DNA of 64,000 nucleotides, from NCBI GenBank assembly GCA_022766385.1, contig JALEPJ010000003.1, forward strand, positions 1-64,000, given 5' to 3'. Each line of letters opens with the position of its first letter. The first letter of the stretch is position 1. The notes beneath the pieces were generated by a model. It saw only the letters and a list, made by a program, of their open reading frames with translations, had not been told where the DNA came from and did not search any database. This stretch comes from Rikenellaceae bacterium (GTDB lineage: Bacteria; Bacteroidota; Bacteroidia; Bacteroidales; UBA932). The translations under genes and the position numbers were made by a program. Below are positions 45,275 to 53,761 of this stretch, one piece after another.

Positions 45275-46723
45275 CTAAAGCGAATCGCCGAAATCCTCTT
45301 TGAACTTCTCCACGAGTTTCTCCTGCCAGTTGCCGATTTCCTTCATGCGGCCGAAGAAGAAGCGGAGGACCTCAGGCTCTTCTACCCACTGGAGACCGCC
45401 TATGAGTTTCCTGTTGTCCCACAGCCACTTCACGCGGTCTGCCACATATTTGATCTGCGAGAGAGTGAATACGCGGCGAGGCACTGCAAGTCTCTGAAGC
45501 TCAAGTTCCGCGTAGCGCTCGGTTCCGTCCGGTTCGCGCTGCTCGGACACTGTTCCTCTCTCCATACCGCGTATACCTGAGATGATGTAGAGCGCACAGC
45601 CTACTGCAGCTGCAGGATATTGGTTATGAGGCATATCCGGAACGAATTCGCCGCAGTTCAAGTGACAGCCGAGACCTCCTGCAGGGAGGATGACAGGCAC
45701 ACCGTATGCATTGAGTTCCTTGGCGAGAGCCTCGATGAAAATAGGTCCCTGACTGATGTATTCCATATCGAGCGACTCGTACAGACCCTGGGCCATGGCC
45801 TCCATAGTGCGTACATCCATACCTCCGTAGGTGAGGAAGCCCTCGTAGAGAGGAATGAAGCTCATCATTTCCTTGGTGTATTTCGGGTCCTTCGAGCAGA
45901 TGATACCTCCCTTGGAGAAGCTGAGCTTGCGGGCAGAGAAGTAGATAATGTCGAAGTGATCAGCCAAAAGATGATATATATCCTTGACTTCCATATACTT
46001 GCAGCGAGCCTCGCGAGTCTTCATGAAGTACACGTTGTCCTGGAGCAGGGAAGCGTCGAGCACTGACTTGACTCCCTTCTCGTGGCAGATGTCGGTCACG
46101 GCGAGCATATTCTCCAATGAAACAGGCTGGCCTCCGATAAGATTGGTTCCTGCCTCTACGCGTACGAAAGCCACCTTGTCGGCTCCGATTTCATCGATTT
46201 TTCCTGCCAGATTCTCAAGGTTGAAGTCGCCTTTGAAAGGATCGTCGCTCTGAGGAAGCAGACCCTTGGAGTCAACGAGTTCCTCCACGCTTCCTCCGCA
46301 ACGGGTGATGTGTGCCTTGGTGGTTGTGAAGTGGAAGTTCATAAGAGCTACCATACCCGGCTTTACGTAGGTCTCGGAGAGTATATTCTCGCAGGCACGT
46401 CCCTGGTGGGTAGGAAGTACGTTATCGCAACCGAAGACTTCCTTTATGGCTTTCTTGACACGGTTGAAGGTCTCGCAGCCTGCATATGCGTCGTCCGCCT
46501 GCATCATTGCGGCGAACTGGAGGTCTGACATAGCGTTTACTCCCGAGTCTGTGAGCATATCCAGGAATACGTCACGGTTCTGGAGCAGGAAGGTATTGTT
46601 TCCGGCTTCCTGTATCTTTCTGAGTCTTTCCTCTACAGGAAGGAGGTTGAGTTTCTGAACCATACGGACCTTGTGCATCTCGAGAGGCACCTGGTTTTCG
46701 GATTTGTAGAATTTTACTGCCAT
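45275..46723 (-). CDS. tryptophanase-like beta-eliminating lyase (PLP)
   Basis: PLP enzyme of the tryptophanase / tyrosine phenol-lyase family, which splits amino acids such as tryptophan to indole, pyruvate and ammonia. Start taken at 46723 (MAVKFYKSENQVPLEM), 482 residues. Family landmarks: TDSGVNAMSDLQFAAMM, PTHQGRACENIL, VRVEAGTNLIGGQPVSLENM and the PLP Lys in SARKLSFSKGG. It also carries GFLTYGGMDVRTMEAMA and RLAVPRRVFT. It departs from classical TnaA at usually conserved points: SAKKD is SARKL, and the GGHA-F segment reads GGLGCHLNCGEF. So the substrate should not be assumed to be tryptophan. Divergent from the AraC regulator. Confidence 0.85.
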   Translation of the reverse strand: MAVKFYKSENQVPLEMHKVRMVQKLNLLPVEERLRKIQEAGNNTFLLQNRDVFLDMLTDSGVNAMSDLQFAAMMQADDAYAGCETFNRVKKAIKEVFGCDNVLPTHQGRACENILSETYVKPGMVALMNFHFTTTKAHITRCGGSVEELVDSKGLLPQSDDPFKGDFNLENLAGKIDEIGADKVAFVRVEAGTNLIGGQPVSLENMLAVTDICHEKGVKSVLDASLLQDNVYFMKTREARCKYMEVKDIYHLLADHFDIIYFSARKLSFSKGGIICSKDPKYTKEMMSFIPLYEGFLTYGGMDVRTMEAMAQGLYESLDMEYISQGPIFIEALAKELNAYGVPVILPAGGLGCHLNCGEFVPDMPHNQYPAAAVGCALYIISGIRGMERGTVSEQREPDGTERYAELELQRLAVPRRVFTLSQIKYVADRVKWLWDNRKLIGGLQWVEEPEVLRFFFGRMKEIGNWQEKLVEKFKEDFGDSL

Positions 46724-46816
46724 AGTATTGTCATTGTTTTTTGTGTTGTCAATCATTGTGTGAAGCAGTTCCGGCTTCGGGCTGTAAAAGTAGGCAATGT
46801 ATATGAAGAGCCGGAT

Positions 46817-46940
46817 AACCAAATCCGTCTATTTTCTACCAATATCCTCTTTTCTTGCTATTTTAGACCAAAATGAAGTACCGAAATTCTATGAACTTGC
46901 CTTTTTGTCATATATTTGTACCAAAATTACATACCAAAAT
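46817..46940. promoter_or_regulatory. array of ACCAAAAT-type repeats between the lyase and araC genes
   Basis: The nonamer TACCAAAAT or near variants occurs six times in one direction, starting at 46817, 46837, 46866, 46879, 46919 and 46932. Two pairs have exactly 13-base spacing (46866/46879 and 46919/46932), and the pairs are 53 bases apart, close to five helix turns. The last copy runs into the regulator's start codon. This looks like an AraC-type operator set. Confidence 0.6.
46911..46918 (+). promoter_or_regulatory. -7 element for the AraC-family gene
   Basis: TATATTTG between two repeat pairs, 21 bases before the start at 46939. A regulator bound at the flanking repeats would control its own promoter. 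Confidence 0.6.
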
Positions 46941-47859
46941 GTCTGAGATGAAATCAACGGCCGGCCATAAGACCCTGCAGAATATCGAGCAGCTCAATGA
47001 GCTCTTCCATCAGGCTTCCTGCCATTCACTTGTCAGTATAGTGGACCTTGCGGATGCCAGTCCGGAAATCTTCGAGCCTACGGATTTCGGCTGTTATTGC
47101 GTAATACTGATGAACTCCCACATAGGTGATATCATCAAGGACGGAGTGAGTCTGAGCTACAAGGTCGGTACTATGTTTACGGTCAAGCCGGGAGAAGTCC
47201 TGTCCCTGCGTCCCATTCCGGGGGCAAAACCGAAGGGAAGGGTGCTCGCCTTCCGCCCTGAGCTTATTGAGAATACGGGCTTAGGACGAGATTTCTATCT
47301 TTTCACCTTTTTCAATTACGATGTCTTCGAGGCTTTGGAATTGAAGGAAGAGGAAGGGAAAGTAATCAGGAACTGCTATGACAATATCGAGGCAGAACTC
47401 CGCGCCGAGAACGACGAACTTACCAACCATATGCTCCGCCTGGGTATAGGACTGCTTCTGAGTTATTGCAAGCGCTATTACGAGAGACAGTTCGATACAA
47501 AAAAACTCAAGTCTTCCGAACTTGTCAGAAGACTTGATGCTATACTTGATTCTTATTATGCTCCGGGCAGTGAGCTCCCGCGTTTGAACGGGGTGCCTAC
47601 CGTAGCCTGGTGTTCTTCCCAGTTCCATCTGGCTCCGAATTATTTCGGTAACCTCCTTCGCCGTGATCTTCACGTATCAGCCCAGCGCTACATTCAGGAT
47701 AAGGTGGTAGAGAGGGCGAAGATGATGCTTGCCGACCCTTCGAAGACTATAGATCAAGTGGCGGAGCAACTGGGTTTCGCTTATTCGAACCACTTCAGCC
47801 GTCTCTTCAGGAACCGTACGGGCCTTTCCCCATCGCAGTTCCGCCAATCGCTTGACTGA
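46939..47859 (+). CDS. AraC-family transcriptional regulator
   Basis: Start at 46939 (MSEMKSTAGHKTLQNI), 306 residues; the longer frame from 46873 would begin before the predicted transcript start. The N-terminal half is a cupin-like sensor (CYCVILMNSHIGDIIKDG, then FTVKPGEVLSLRPIPGAK). The C-terminal two-helix-turn-helix domain is clear: APNYFGNLLRRDLHVSAQRY and IDQVAEQLGFAYSNHFSRLF with RNRTGLSPSQFR. By position it probably controls the adjacent lyase gene. What it senses is unknown. Confidence 0.92.
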   Translation: MSEMKSTAGHKTLQNIEQLNELFHQASCHSLVSIVDLADASPEIFEPTDFGCYCVILMNSHIGDIIKDGVSLSYKVGTMFTVKPGEVLSLRPIPGAKPKGRVLAFRPELIENTGLGRDFYLFTFFNYDVFEALELKEEEGKVIRNCYDNIEAELRAENDELTNHMLRLGIGLLLSYCKRYYERQFDTKKLKSSELVRRLDAILDSYYAPGSELPRLNGVPTVAWCSSQFHLAPNYFGNLLRRDLHVSAQRYIQDKVVERAKMMLADPSKTIDQVAEQLGFAYSNHFSRLFRNRTGLSPSQFRQSLD

Positions 47860-47886
47860 TCAGCTCGGAAATAACTGCCTGACGCT

Positions 47887-48621
47887 TCAAAACACCCACT
47901 TGGTGCCGATACAAGGACGTACCGTCAGTCCCGGACAGCCAGCAAAGTTGTATCCGAATTCAACTTCGCTTCCTATGTGGAGATTATCCACTCCGAAATG
48001 CCGGCCTGCATTGTACCAGAGCTGAGGCTCGGAAATGAACACGAACTTGCCCGGCTTTACCTTTCCTATTGACTCGGGGTCACCGTACCAGATAGGGGTC
48101 TTCTCTCCCCAAATATCTAAGAAGCCGCTGAATCTGAGGCCCTTGATATCGAGGATGTCCTGCATTCCCCATACGAAGGTGAACTGGAGAGGCAAGTCGC
48201 TTTCCGCAGCTCCGTTGAAGGTCTTGTAAAGCAGCTCGAAGGTGAAGGTATTGGAGTAGTCGTCATTGTGCAGCAGATAATTGGCTCCGAAGAGGAAGTT
48301 CTGGCAGCCGAAGCCTATTCCGGCATTGTACTCGATATGGGCACTAAGGTCCTTCAGGGCACTGTTTTTCCAAAAGTTGATACCCCTGGCGATTTCAAAG
48401 TAGCTGCCGCTTGCTCCAATGGTCCTGTTGTCGGAACGTGTGTTGTAGTCATAGTCGACGAAGAAGAATGTGTCTCCCCACTTGTCTCCGTAATAACCCT
48501 CAAGGGTGGTGGTAAAATGATTCCTGCCGAAGTCGTAGAAGGTCTGGAGATTGGTCTGTGCGAAGGCTCCCTGAGCCAGTAAGAGTGCAGCAGCTGCTGC
48601 AAGGATGATTCTTTTTTTCAT
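47887..48621 (-). CDS. DUF5020 outer-membrane channel-like protein (Tsx-like)
   Basis: A 244-residue secreted protein with a clean signal peptide (LLLAQGAFAQ). Strongly alternating aromatic beta strands follow, typical of a 12-strand barrel (NLQTFYDFG, FVDYDYNT, KFVFISEPQLWYNAG), ending in a terminal Phe (TKWVF). The family DUF5020 is related to nucleoside channel Tsx. It is 3 bases from uraA on the same strand, so a nucleoside or nucleobase channel is a reasonable inference. Confidence 0.8.
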   Translation of the reverse strand: MKKRIILAAAAALLLAQGAFAQTNLQTFYDFGRNHFTTTLEGYYGDKWGDTFFFVDYDYNTRSDNRTIGASGSYFEIARGINFWKNSALKDLSAHIEYNAGIGFGCQNFLFGANYLLHNDDYSNTFTFELLYKTFNGAAESDLPLQFTFVWGMQDILDIKGLRFSGFLDIWGEKTPIWYGDPESIGKVKPGKFVFISEPQLWYNAGRHFGVDNLHIGSEVEFGYNFAGCPGLTVRPCIGTKWVF

Positions 48622-48624
48622 TGT

Positions 48625-49917
48625 TTATTGTTCTTTTTTCTCTTTAAGGAAAGCATTCAGAATGATGCCGACAATAGCCGCTACGGCAAGTCCGCTGAGA
48701 GAGGTGAATCCGATTGGAATGGCATCGCCTGCGCCGTACTTGATACCGATGGCGAGCACGAGAATCAAAGCCGCGATGATGACATTGCGCGAGTTGGTGA
48801 AATCGACTTTGTTCTCAATGAGATTGCGTATTCCGACTGCTGATATCATACCGTAGAGCACGAGTGATACGCCTCCTATGGTCGCAGCAGGCATAATCTG
48901 GATGATGGCGGCGAATTTAGGGCAGAAGGAGAGGATGATGGCGAATATTGCTGCCAGACGGATGACACGCGGATCATAAACCTTGGTCAGGTTGAGTACT
49001 CCGGTGTTTTCTCCGTAGGTGGTATTCGCAGGTGCTCCGAACAATGATGCTATTGCGGTAGCGCATCCGTCTCCGATGAGGGTGCGGTGCAGGCCGGGGT
49101 CCTCGAGGTAGTTTCTGCCCGTAGTCGAAGAAATCGCGCACATATCACCTATATGCTCCACCATAGTGGCCAGGGCAATAGGCATAATCGCAAAGATGGA
49201 ACTGAGCAGCAGGCCTGTATCGGTTTTTTTGAGCACTGAAAGCACTGTATCTTCGCCCTTGAAAGGAAGGCCTATCCAGGCTGCATCCTTGACAGGGGTG
49301 AAATCCACCTCTCCGAAACAGATGCCTGCGAGGTAGGACACCAGCACGCCGAGGAGTATAGGTACTATTCTGACCATACCCTTGCCCCAGATATTGCATA
49401 TGACAATGACAGCGACCGCTATCAGCGCCACCCACCAGTTAGTAGTGCAATTGCTTATCGCAGAGCCGGACAGGGTAAGACCTATGGCAATAATGATGGG
49501 ACCCGTGACCACGGGAGGGAAGAACTCAAGAACCCTTTTCACTCCGAAGGCCTTGAACAGGCTCGCAAGCAGGAAATAGAGCAGTCCCGCGCAGAAGACG
49601 CCGATGCAGGCGTAAGGGAGGGACTGGGCTGCGCTGTAACCGTACCTTGCGCCCATTTCCACCACTGCCGCATATCCCCCAAGGAATGCGAAGGATGAGC
49701 CGAGGAAGGCCGGAACCTTCATCTTGGTTATCAGGTGGAACAGGAGCGTGCCGATACCGGCGAAGAGCAATGTGGCTGAAACCGACAGACCCGTAATGGC
49801 GGGAACGAGTACCGTGGCTCCGAACATAGCGAACATGTGCTGGAGTCCGAGGACTCCCATTTTGACCTTTCCTAAAGGCCGTGCATCGTAGATGGCTTCG
49901 TTGAAAGTGCTTTTCAT
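48625..49917 (-). CDS. uraA: uracil permease (NCS2/UraA type)
   Basis: Proton-coupled uracil uptake across the inner membrane. Start at 49917 (MKSTFNEAIYDARPLGK), 430 residues, about 14 hydrophobic segments. NCS2 landmarks: QHMFAMFGATVLVPAITGL at the start, GSSFAFLGGY, and GDGCATAIASLFGAPANTTYGENTGV containing the substrate-binding Glu. A -7 promoter lies 25 bases upstream. With the downstream DUF5020 barrel it forms an outer- and inner-membrane uptake pair. Confidence 0.93.
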   Translation of the reverse strand: MKSTFNEAIYDARPLGKVKMGVLGLQHMFAMFGATVLVPAITGLSVSATLLFAGIGTLLFHLITKMKVPAFLGSSFAFLGGYAAVVEMGARYGYSAAQSLPYACIGVFCAGLLYFLLASLFKAFGVKRVLEFFPPVVTGPIIIAIGLTLSGSAISNCTTNWWVALIAVAVIVICNIWGKGMVRIVPILLGVLVSYLAGICFGEVDFTPVKDAAWIGLPFKGEDTVLSVLKKTDTGLLLSSIFAIMPIALATMVEHIGDMCAISSTTGRNYLEDPGLHRTLIGDGCATAIASLFGAPANTTYGENTGVLNLTKVYDPRVIRLAAIFAIILSFCPKFAAIIQIMPAATIGGVSLVLYGMISAVGIRNLIENKVDFTNSRNVIIAALILVLAIGIKYGAGDAIPIGFTSLSGLAVAAIVGIILNAFLKEKKEQ

Positions 49918-49941
49918 AAACGAAAAAAACCTCAAGTTTTC

Positions 49942-49949
49942 CAAAGATA
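49942..49949 (-). promoter_or_regulatory. -7 element for uraA
   Basis: Minus strand TATCTTTG, a match to TAnnTTTG. It lies inside the arms of an inverted repeat (AACCTCA at 49928-49934, TGAGGTT at 49971-49977) that could end clpB transcription. Confidence 0.6.
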
Positions 49950-50020
49950 AGACTTATCCCTGAAAAAACACTGAGGTTCCTGATTAATTATAGCTTGTCA
50001 CCCGTTTCTTCCGCGTGGCT

Positions 50021-52069
50021 TCAGCTGTTCCTTAAGATTACCTGCCCTTCTTCCGAAGCATCTATGACCACTTCCGATGACTTTCGGATCTGTCCTTCGA
50101 GTATGGCCTTTGCCAATTTGTTGACCAACTCTCTCTGAATGAGCCTCTTGACAGGACGTGCACCGTATTCCGGGTCATAACCTTCGCGGACCATCAGGTC
50201 TTCGAAGGCCTTTGTGAAGTTCAGGTTCACGCCCTCATCCGAAAGCTTCTCTTTCAGAATGTTCATCTGAATGCGGACTATCTCCCGGATATTGTCCGGT
50301 GTCAGGCTGTCGAAACTGATGATTTCGTCGATTCTGTTGAGGAACTCGGGACGCATTGTGAGCTTCAAATCCTCGAGTCTGAGGTTGGAGGTCATAATGA
50401 GTATTGTGTTCTTGAAGTCCACCGTGGTGCCCTTGTTGTCTGTCAGCCTTCCGTCGTCGAGAACCTGCAGGAGCACGTTGAAGATGTCCGGATGGGCTTT
50501 CTCAATCTCGTCGAGCAGCACCACGGAGTAAGGTTTGCGCCTTACGGCTTCGGTGAGCTGGCCGCCCTCGTCATATCCGACGTATCCCGGAGGGGCGCCC
50601 ACCAGCCTTGAGACCGTGTGCCTCTCCTGATATTCGCTCATATCGATTCTGGTCACCATCATTTCATCATTGAACAGGAACTCGGCGAGTGCCTTTGCCA
50701 ATTCTGTCTTGCCCACACCTGTGCTTCCGAGGAAGAGGAAGGAGCCTATAGGCCTTTTCTCGTTCGAAAGACCGGCACGTGAGCGGCGCACTGCATCCGA
50801 TACTGCGGCAATGGCCTTGTCCTGACCGATAACTCTCTTGTGAAGAGCGCTTTCCATTCTCAAGAGCTTGTCCTTCTCGCTCTCGAGCATACGGCTTACC
50901 GGAATACCTGTCCATCTGGCTACGACCTCCGCAATATCCTCTGGAGTCACTGCTTCGGTGATGATTGGATCCTTGATGGCAGCCTGCTTTGCGCTGAGCT
51001 CGTCAATGCTTTTCTGCGCTGCGGCTATCTTGCCGTATCTCAATTCGGCCACTTTCCCGTAATCGCCGGCCCTTTCCGCTATTGCTGCCTCGTTCTTGTA
51101 TTTCTCAATATTCTGGCGGGCGGTCTGCAGGCCGGTCAGGATGCTCTTCTCGCTTTCCCAACGCTTCATCAGAGCCGTTCTTTCCTCATTGAGCTTCTTC
51201 AGTTCGCTCTCGATTTTCTCCATCTTCAGAGAAACTCCCTCGCGCTTGATGGCCTCTTTCTCTATTTCCAGCTGCCTGATCTGCGAGTTGAGTATGTCAA
51301 TCGGTTCAGGCACTGAATTCATCTCCAGACGGAGCTTCGAAGCCGCTTCATCGACCAGGTCAATGGCCTTGTCCGGGAGGAAACGGTTGTTGATGTATCT
51401 GTGCGAGAGGTTCACCGCTGCGATTAGGGCATCGTCTTCGATGCTGACCTTGTGATGGTTCTCGTACTTCTCCTTCAGCCCTCGTAGTATCGAGATGCTC
51501 TCTGCCGGCGTCGGCTCATTGACCGTAACCATCTGGAAACGGCGTTCGAGAGCCTTGTCAGTCTCGAAATACTTGCGGTACTCGTCGAGGGTGGTGGAGC
51601 CTATTGCCCTAAGCTCGCCCCTTGCGAGTGCAGGCTTGAGAATGTTGGATGCATCCATTGCTCCGCTGCTTCGGCCCGCGCCGACGAGGGTGTGGATTTC
51701 ATCTATAAAAAGAATGATATCTCCTTCGCTGTCAATTACTTCCTTTACTACACCCTTGAGCCTTTCCTCGAATTCTCCCTGATACTTGGCACCTGCAATC
51801 AGTGCTCCCATATCAAGCGAGTAAACGGTCTTGTTCTTCAGGTTCTCGGGCACATTGCCGTCCACTATCTTAGCCGCAATACCTTCGGAGATGGCTGTTT
51901 TGCCGACTCCTGGCTCACCGACCAGAATAGGGTTGTTTTTGGTCCTTCGACTGAGGATTTGAAGGACCCTTCTGATCTCCTCGTCCCTTCCTATGACGGG
52001 ATCGAGCTTTCCTTTTGCTGCCAGTTCGTTCAGGTTGCTGGCAAACTGTGACAGAAATTTGTTTTCCAT
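50021..52069 (-). CDS. clpB: ClpB-type AAA+ disaggregase lacking the N-terminal domain
   Basis: ClpB pulls apart protein aggregates with DnaK. This copy has 682 residues against about 860 normally: the whole Clp_N domain (about 150 residues) is missing, and the product starts in the linker, [17 protein letters not shown]. An in-frame stop directly upstream and a strong AAGGAG (8-base spacing) confirm this start. AAA1 (Walker A GEPGVGKT at 51-58), the coiled middle domain (about 265-375) and AAA2 (Walker [10 protein letters not shown] near 447; [10 protein letters not shown]) are there. In AAA2 the stretch between MTSNL and [10 protein letters not shown] is only 9 residues where E. coli ClpB has about 29, so a helix is lost. 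Confidence 0.92.
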   Translation of the reverse strand: MENKFLSQFASNLNELAAKGKLDPVIGRDEEIRRVLQILSRRTKNNPILVGEPGVGKTAISEGIAAKIVDGNVPENLKNKTVYSLDMGALIAGAKYQGEFEERLKGVVKEVIDSEGDIILFIDEIHTLVGAGRSSGAMDASNILKPALARGELRAIGSTTLDEYRKYFETDKALERRFQMVTVNEPTPAESISILRGLKEKYENHHKVSIEDDALIAAVNLSHRYINNRFLPDKAIDLVDEAASKLRLEMNSVPEPIDILNSQIRQLEIEKEAIKREGVSLKMEKIESELKKLNEERTALMKRWESEKSILTGLQTARQNIEKYKNEAAIAERAGDYGKVAELRYGKIAAAQKSIDELSAKQAAIKDPIITEAVTPEDIAEVVARWTGIPVSRMLESEKDKLLRMESALHKRVIGQDKAIAAVSDAVRRSRAGLSNEKRPIGSFLFLGSTGVGKTELAKALAEFLFNDEMMVTRIDMSEYQERHTVSRLVGAPPGYVGYDEGGQLTEAVRRKPYSVVLLDEIEKAHPDIFNVLLQVLDDGRLTDNKGTTVDFKNTILIMTSNLRLEDLKLTMRPEFLNRIDEIISFDSLTPDNIREIVRIQMNILKEKLSDEGVNLNFTKAFEDLMVREGYDPEYGARPVKRLIQRELVNKLAKAILEGQIRKSSEVVIDASEEGQVILRNS

Positions 52070-52180
52070 AATTCAATCTCCTTTTCAAATGCTGGCGGCA
52101 TCCGGCCGGACTCCGGGCCCAATTGAAGCTACCTGGCTTTCTGTCGCCATCAATCGGCGGTCAAATTATGTTCCTTTCCC
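52070..52180 (-). promoter_or_regulatory. clpB leader with G/C-rich inverted repeats and a strong ribosome binding site
   Basis: AAGGAG (plus-strand 52078-52083) stands 8 bases before the ATG, unusual in an order that rarely uses such sites. Upstream of it is a G/C-rich run with CCGGA/TCCGG self-complementarity. No TAnnTTTG element is evident; ATAATTTG near 52165 is the closest. A temperature-sensitive leader is possible but unproven. Confidence 0.35.
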
Positions 52181-52204
52181 TAATTGCTGACAATCTGTCA
52201 GTAT

Positions 52205-52245
52205 AAAAAGAAAAAAGGACGGCCCGAATCGCGGGTCATCCTTTT
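52205..52245 (-). terminator. terminator after secG
   Basis: On the minus strand AAAAGGA pairs with TCCTTTT around a CCCG/CGGG inner stem, followed by a T-rich run. It closes the regulator-lptE-secG unit. Confidence 0.75.
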
Positions 52246-52271
52246 CCGTCGTCTCTCCGTTTCCTTCAGTA

Positions 52272-52616
52272 TTACTCTGTAGGATTGGTCTGTGAAGGGA
52301 TCTCCTGTGGCACTGGTGCGAAATCAGGGGTAGCCTGAGGAGTGATGTTCTCAATCTTGTTGCTGACATCGATGTCGGCACCTGTGGTACCTGTGGTGAA
52401 AGATGTGATGATGGCAAGCACAAGAATGAATGCAACAAGGCCCCAAGTAACCTTCTCCAGAATGTCGGCTGTCTGTCTTACACCGAAGGTCTGGTTTCCG
52501 GCAATGAAGTTGCTTGCGAGTCCGTCACCCTTACCGTTCTGAAGGAGCACTACTATTGTAAGGAGAAGTGCAGCCAAAACGATGAGAACAACCATAATTG
52601 TAAATAAAGCGTTCAT
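52272..52616 (-). CDS. secG: preprotein translocase subunit SecG
   Basis: Small partner of SecYE in protein export. 114 residues with two membrane helices (TIMVVLIVLAALLLTIVVLL and VTWGLVAFILVLAIITSF), joined by the conserved loop QNGKGDGLASNF with FGVRQTADILEK. The acidic, Pro-rich C-terminal tail is common in Bacteroidetes. Last gene of its operon. Confidence 0.95.
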   Translation of the reverse strand: MNALFTIMVVLIVLAALLLTIVVLLQNGKGDGLASNFIAGNQTFGVRQTADILEKVTWGLVAFILVLAIITSFTTGTTGADIDVSNKIENITPQATPDFAPVPQEIPSQTNPTE

Positions 52617-52630
52617 ATTATGTTATTGTT

Positions 52631-53239
52631 TTAATAATCTGCGTTTTGAGCCAATTTGTCAATAAGGGATGCAAAGTAAGCACTTTTTTCTGGATATCGC
52701 AAAATTAGTTTTGAATAAATGAACTTAGCTTGCTCATAATAACCCTGTTCCACGAAAATCTGGGCCAAAGTCTCGGTGCAGAAATTCTCCAGAACATTGC
52801 TTTCACTCTTTTCCCTCTTTTCTTCAGACCTGGCCTTCGCTGCGAAACTTGAGAATACATTGTCTTCCTCGCGTCTTACTGAATCGTATTCGTCCTGTGA
52901 GAAAAAGTCTCCGCCCAAAGCCCTGACTCTTCTGTTTTTTGGCTCCTCGTGCTCTTCGTGCACCACTTCCTTGCCGGAGGTATAGGCGGCAAGCAGTTCG
53001 TGGAGGTCAGTATCTGAATAGGATTCCGACTTTCCTGCCCTTACTATGTCTGATATGCATTTTCTTGAAGCAAGGTACAGAGCATTGACGGCATATTCGT
53101 TGTCATCCCATCCTCCGAGCCGGGACATTCTGAGACAGAGTTCCTTACGTGCTGCACCAAACCAAGGGTAGAGGTTTACGACACCGGCGAGTTCGTCGAT
53201 GTTCAGGTTCTTCAGGTTGATGACGTTGTCGTTTACCAT
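52631..53239 (-). CDS. conserved hypothetical protein (TPR-like C terminus)
   Basis: A 202-residue soluble protein, no signal peptide. The N-terminal half is helical (IDELAGVVNLYPWFGAARKE), then comes a charged, low-complexity stretch. The last 50 residues look like one or two tetratricopeptide units (SETLAQIFVEQGYYEQAKFI-type pattern with LILRYPEKSAYFASLI). Its start overlaps the lptE stop, and secG follows at 14 bases; this lptE-hypothetical-secG order recurs in Bacteroidales as I recall. Function unknown, perhaps an envelope assembly helper. Confidence 0.75.
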   Translation of the reverse strand: MVNDNVINLKNLNIDELAGVVNLYPWFGAARKELCLRMSRLGGWDDNEYAVNALYLASRKCISDIVRAGKSESYSDTDLHELLAAYTSGKEVVHEEHEEPKNRRVRALGGDFFSQDEYDSVRREEDNVFSSFAAKARSEEKREKSESNVLENFCTETLAQIFVEQGYYEQAKFIYSKLILRYPEKSAYFASLIDKLAQNADY

Positions 53240-53751
53240 TGCGCTACGGTTGCATTGAATATATCCTCAACAAGCTTTTCTACGATTTCCTGGCAGAGCG
53301 AGGCTTCCACAGAGTCGAGGGACATAGTGGCGTCAAAATCCGCATACGCGGAGAAACTCTGCTCGAGGTCGTCCTCCGGGTGCTTCCTGTTGGTGAAGCT
53401 TATTTTTACATTGACGGTCAAACGGCTCTGGGCCGCTTGTTCATTGGCAGTCACAGCCGTTGCTCTCACATCGTATCCGGTGATCTGGCCTTCGATTTCG
53501 AGGTCTCCATCCATCTCCACCTGCTCGAGCTTGGTCATCTTCCTGAATTGCTCTTTAAGGGCTTCGGTAAGATCGTTGGACAATGAAGGATTGACCTTCA
53601 AGGCCTTGTACTCAATGTAGTTGATGGTGATGCTGTTGACATCCGGCTGTATGGATGTTCCAGAGAAGGAATAAATGCCGCAGCCCACCCCTGTCAGCAG
53701 CAATGCCGAAAGGGCGAGGGCGAGGGATATGATTCTGGTCAATTTCTTCAT
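53233..53751 (-). CDS. lptE: LPS-assembly lipoprotein LptE
   Basis: LptE plugs LptD and helps insert LPS in the outer membrane. Start at 53751 (MKKLTRIISLALAL; the earlier TTG is not needed), 172 residues. The lipobox is GVGC, followed by YSFSGTSIQPD and the family's NPSLSNDLTEALKEQF region, then a beta-rich domain. The family is diverse, so the call rests on this pattern plus the operon context. Confidence 0.85.
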   Translation of the reverse strand: MKKLTRIISLALALSALLLTGVGCGIYSFSGTSIQPDVNSITINYIEYKALKVNPSLSNDLTEALKEQFRKMTKLEQVEMDGDLEIEGQITGYDVRATAVTANEQAAQSRLTVNVKISFTNRKHPEDDLEQSFSAYADFDATMSLDSVEASLCQEIVEKLVEDIFNATVAQW

Positions 53752-53761
53752 CTGCAAAGCT

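Noticed and set aside
40021..47882. The 12-mer ATAACTGCCTGA occurs near 40020 and near 47872
   Set aside because: Two isolated copies without shared flanks; expected by chance at this length or of no visible meaning.
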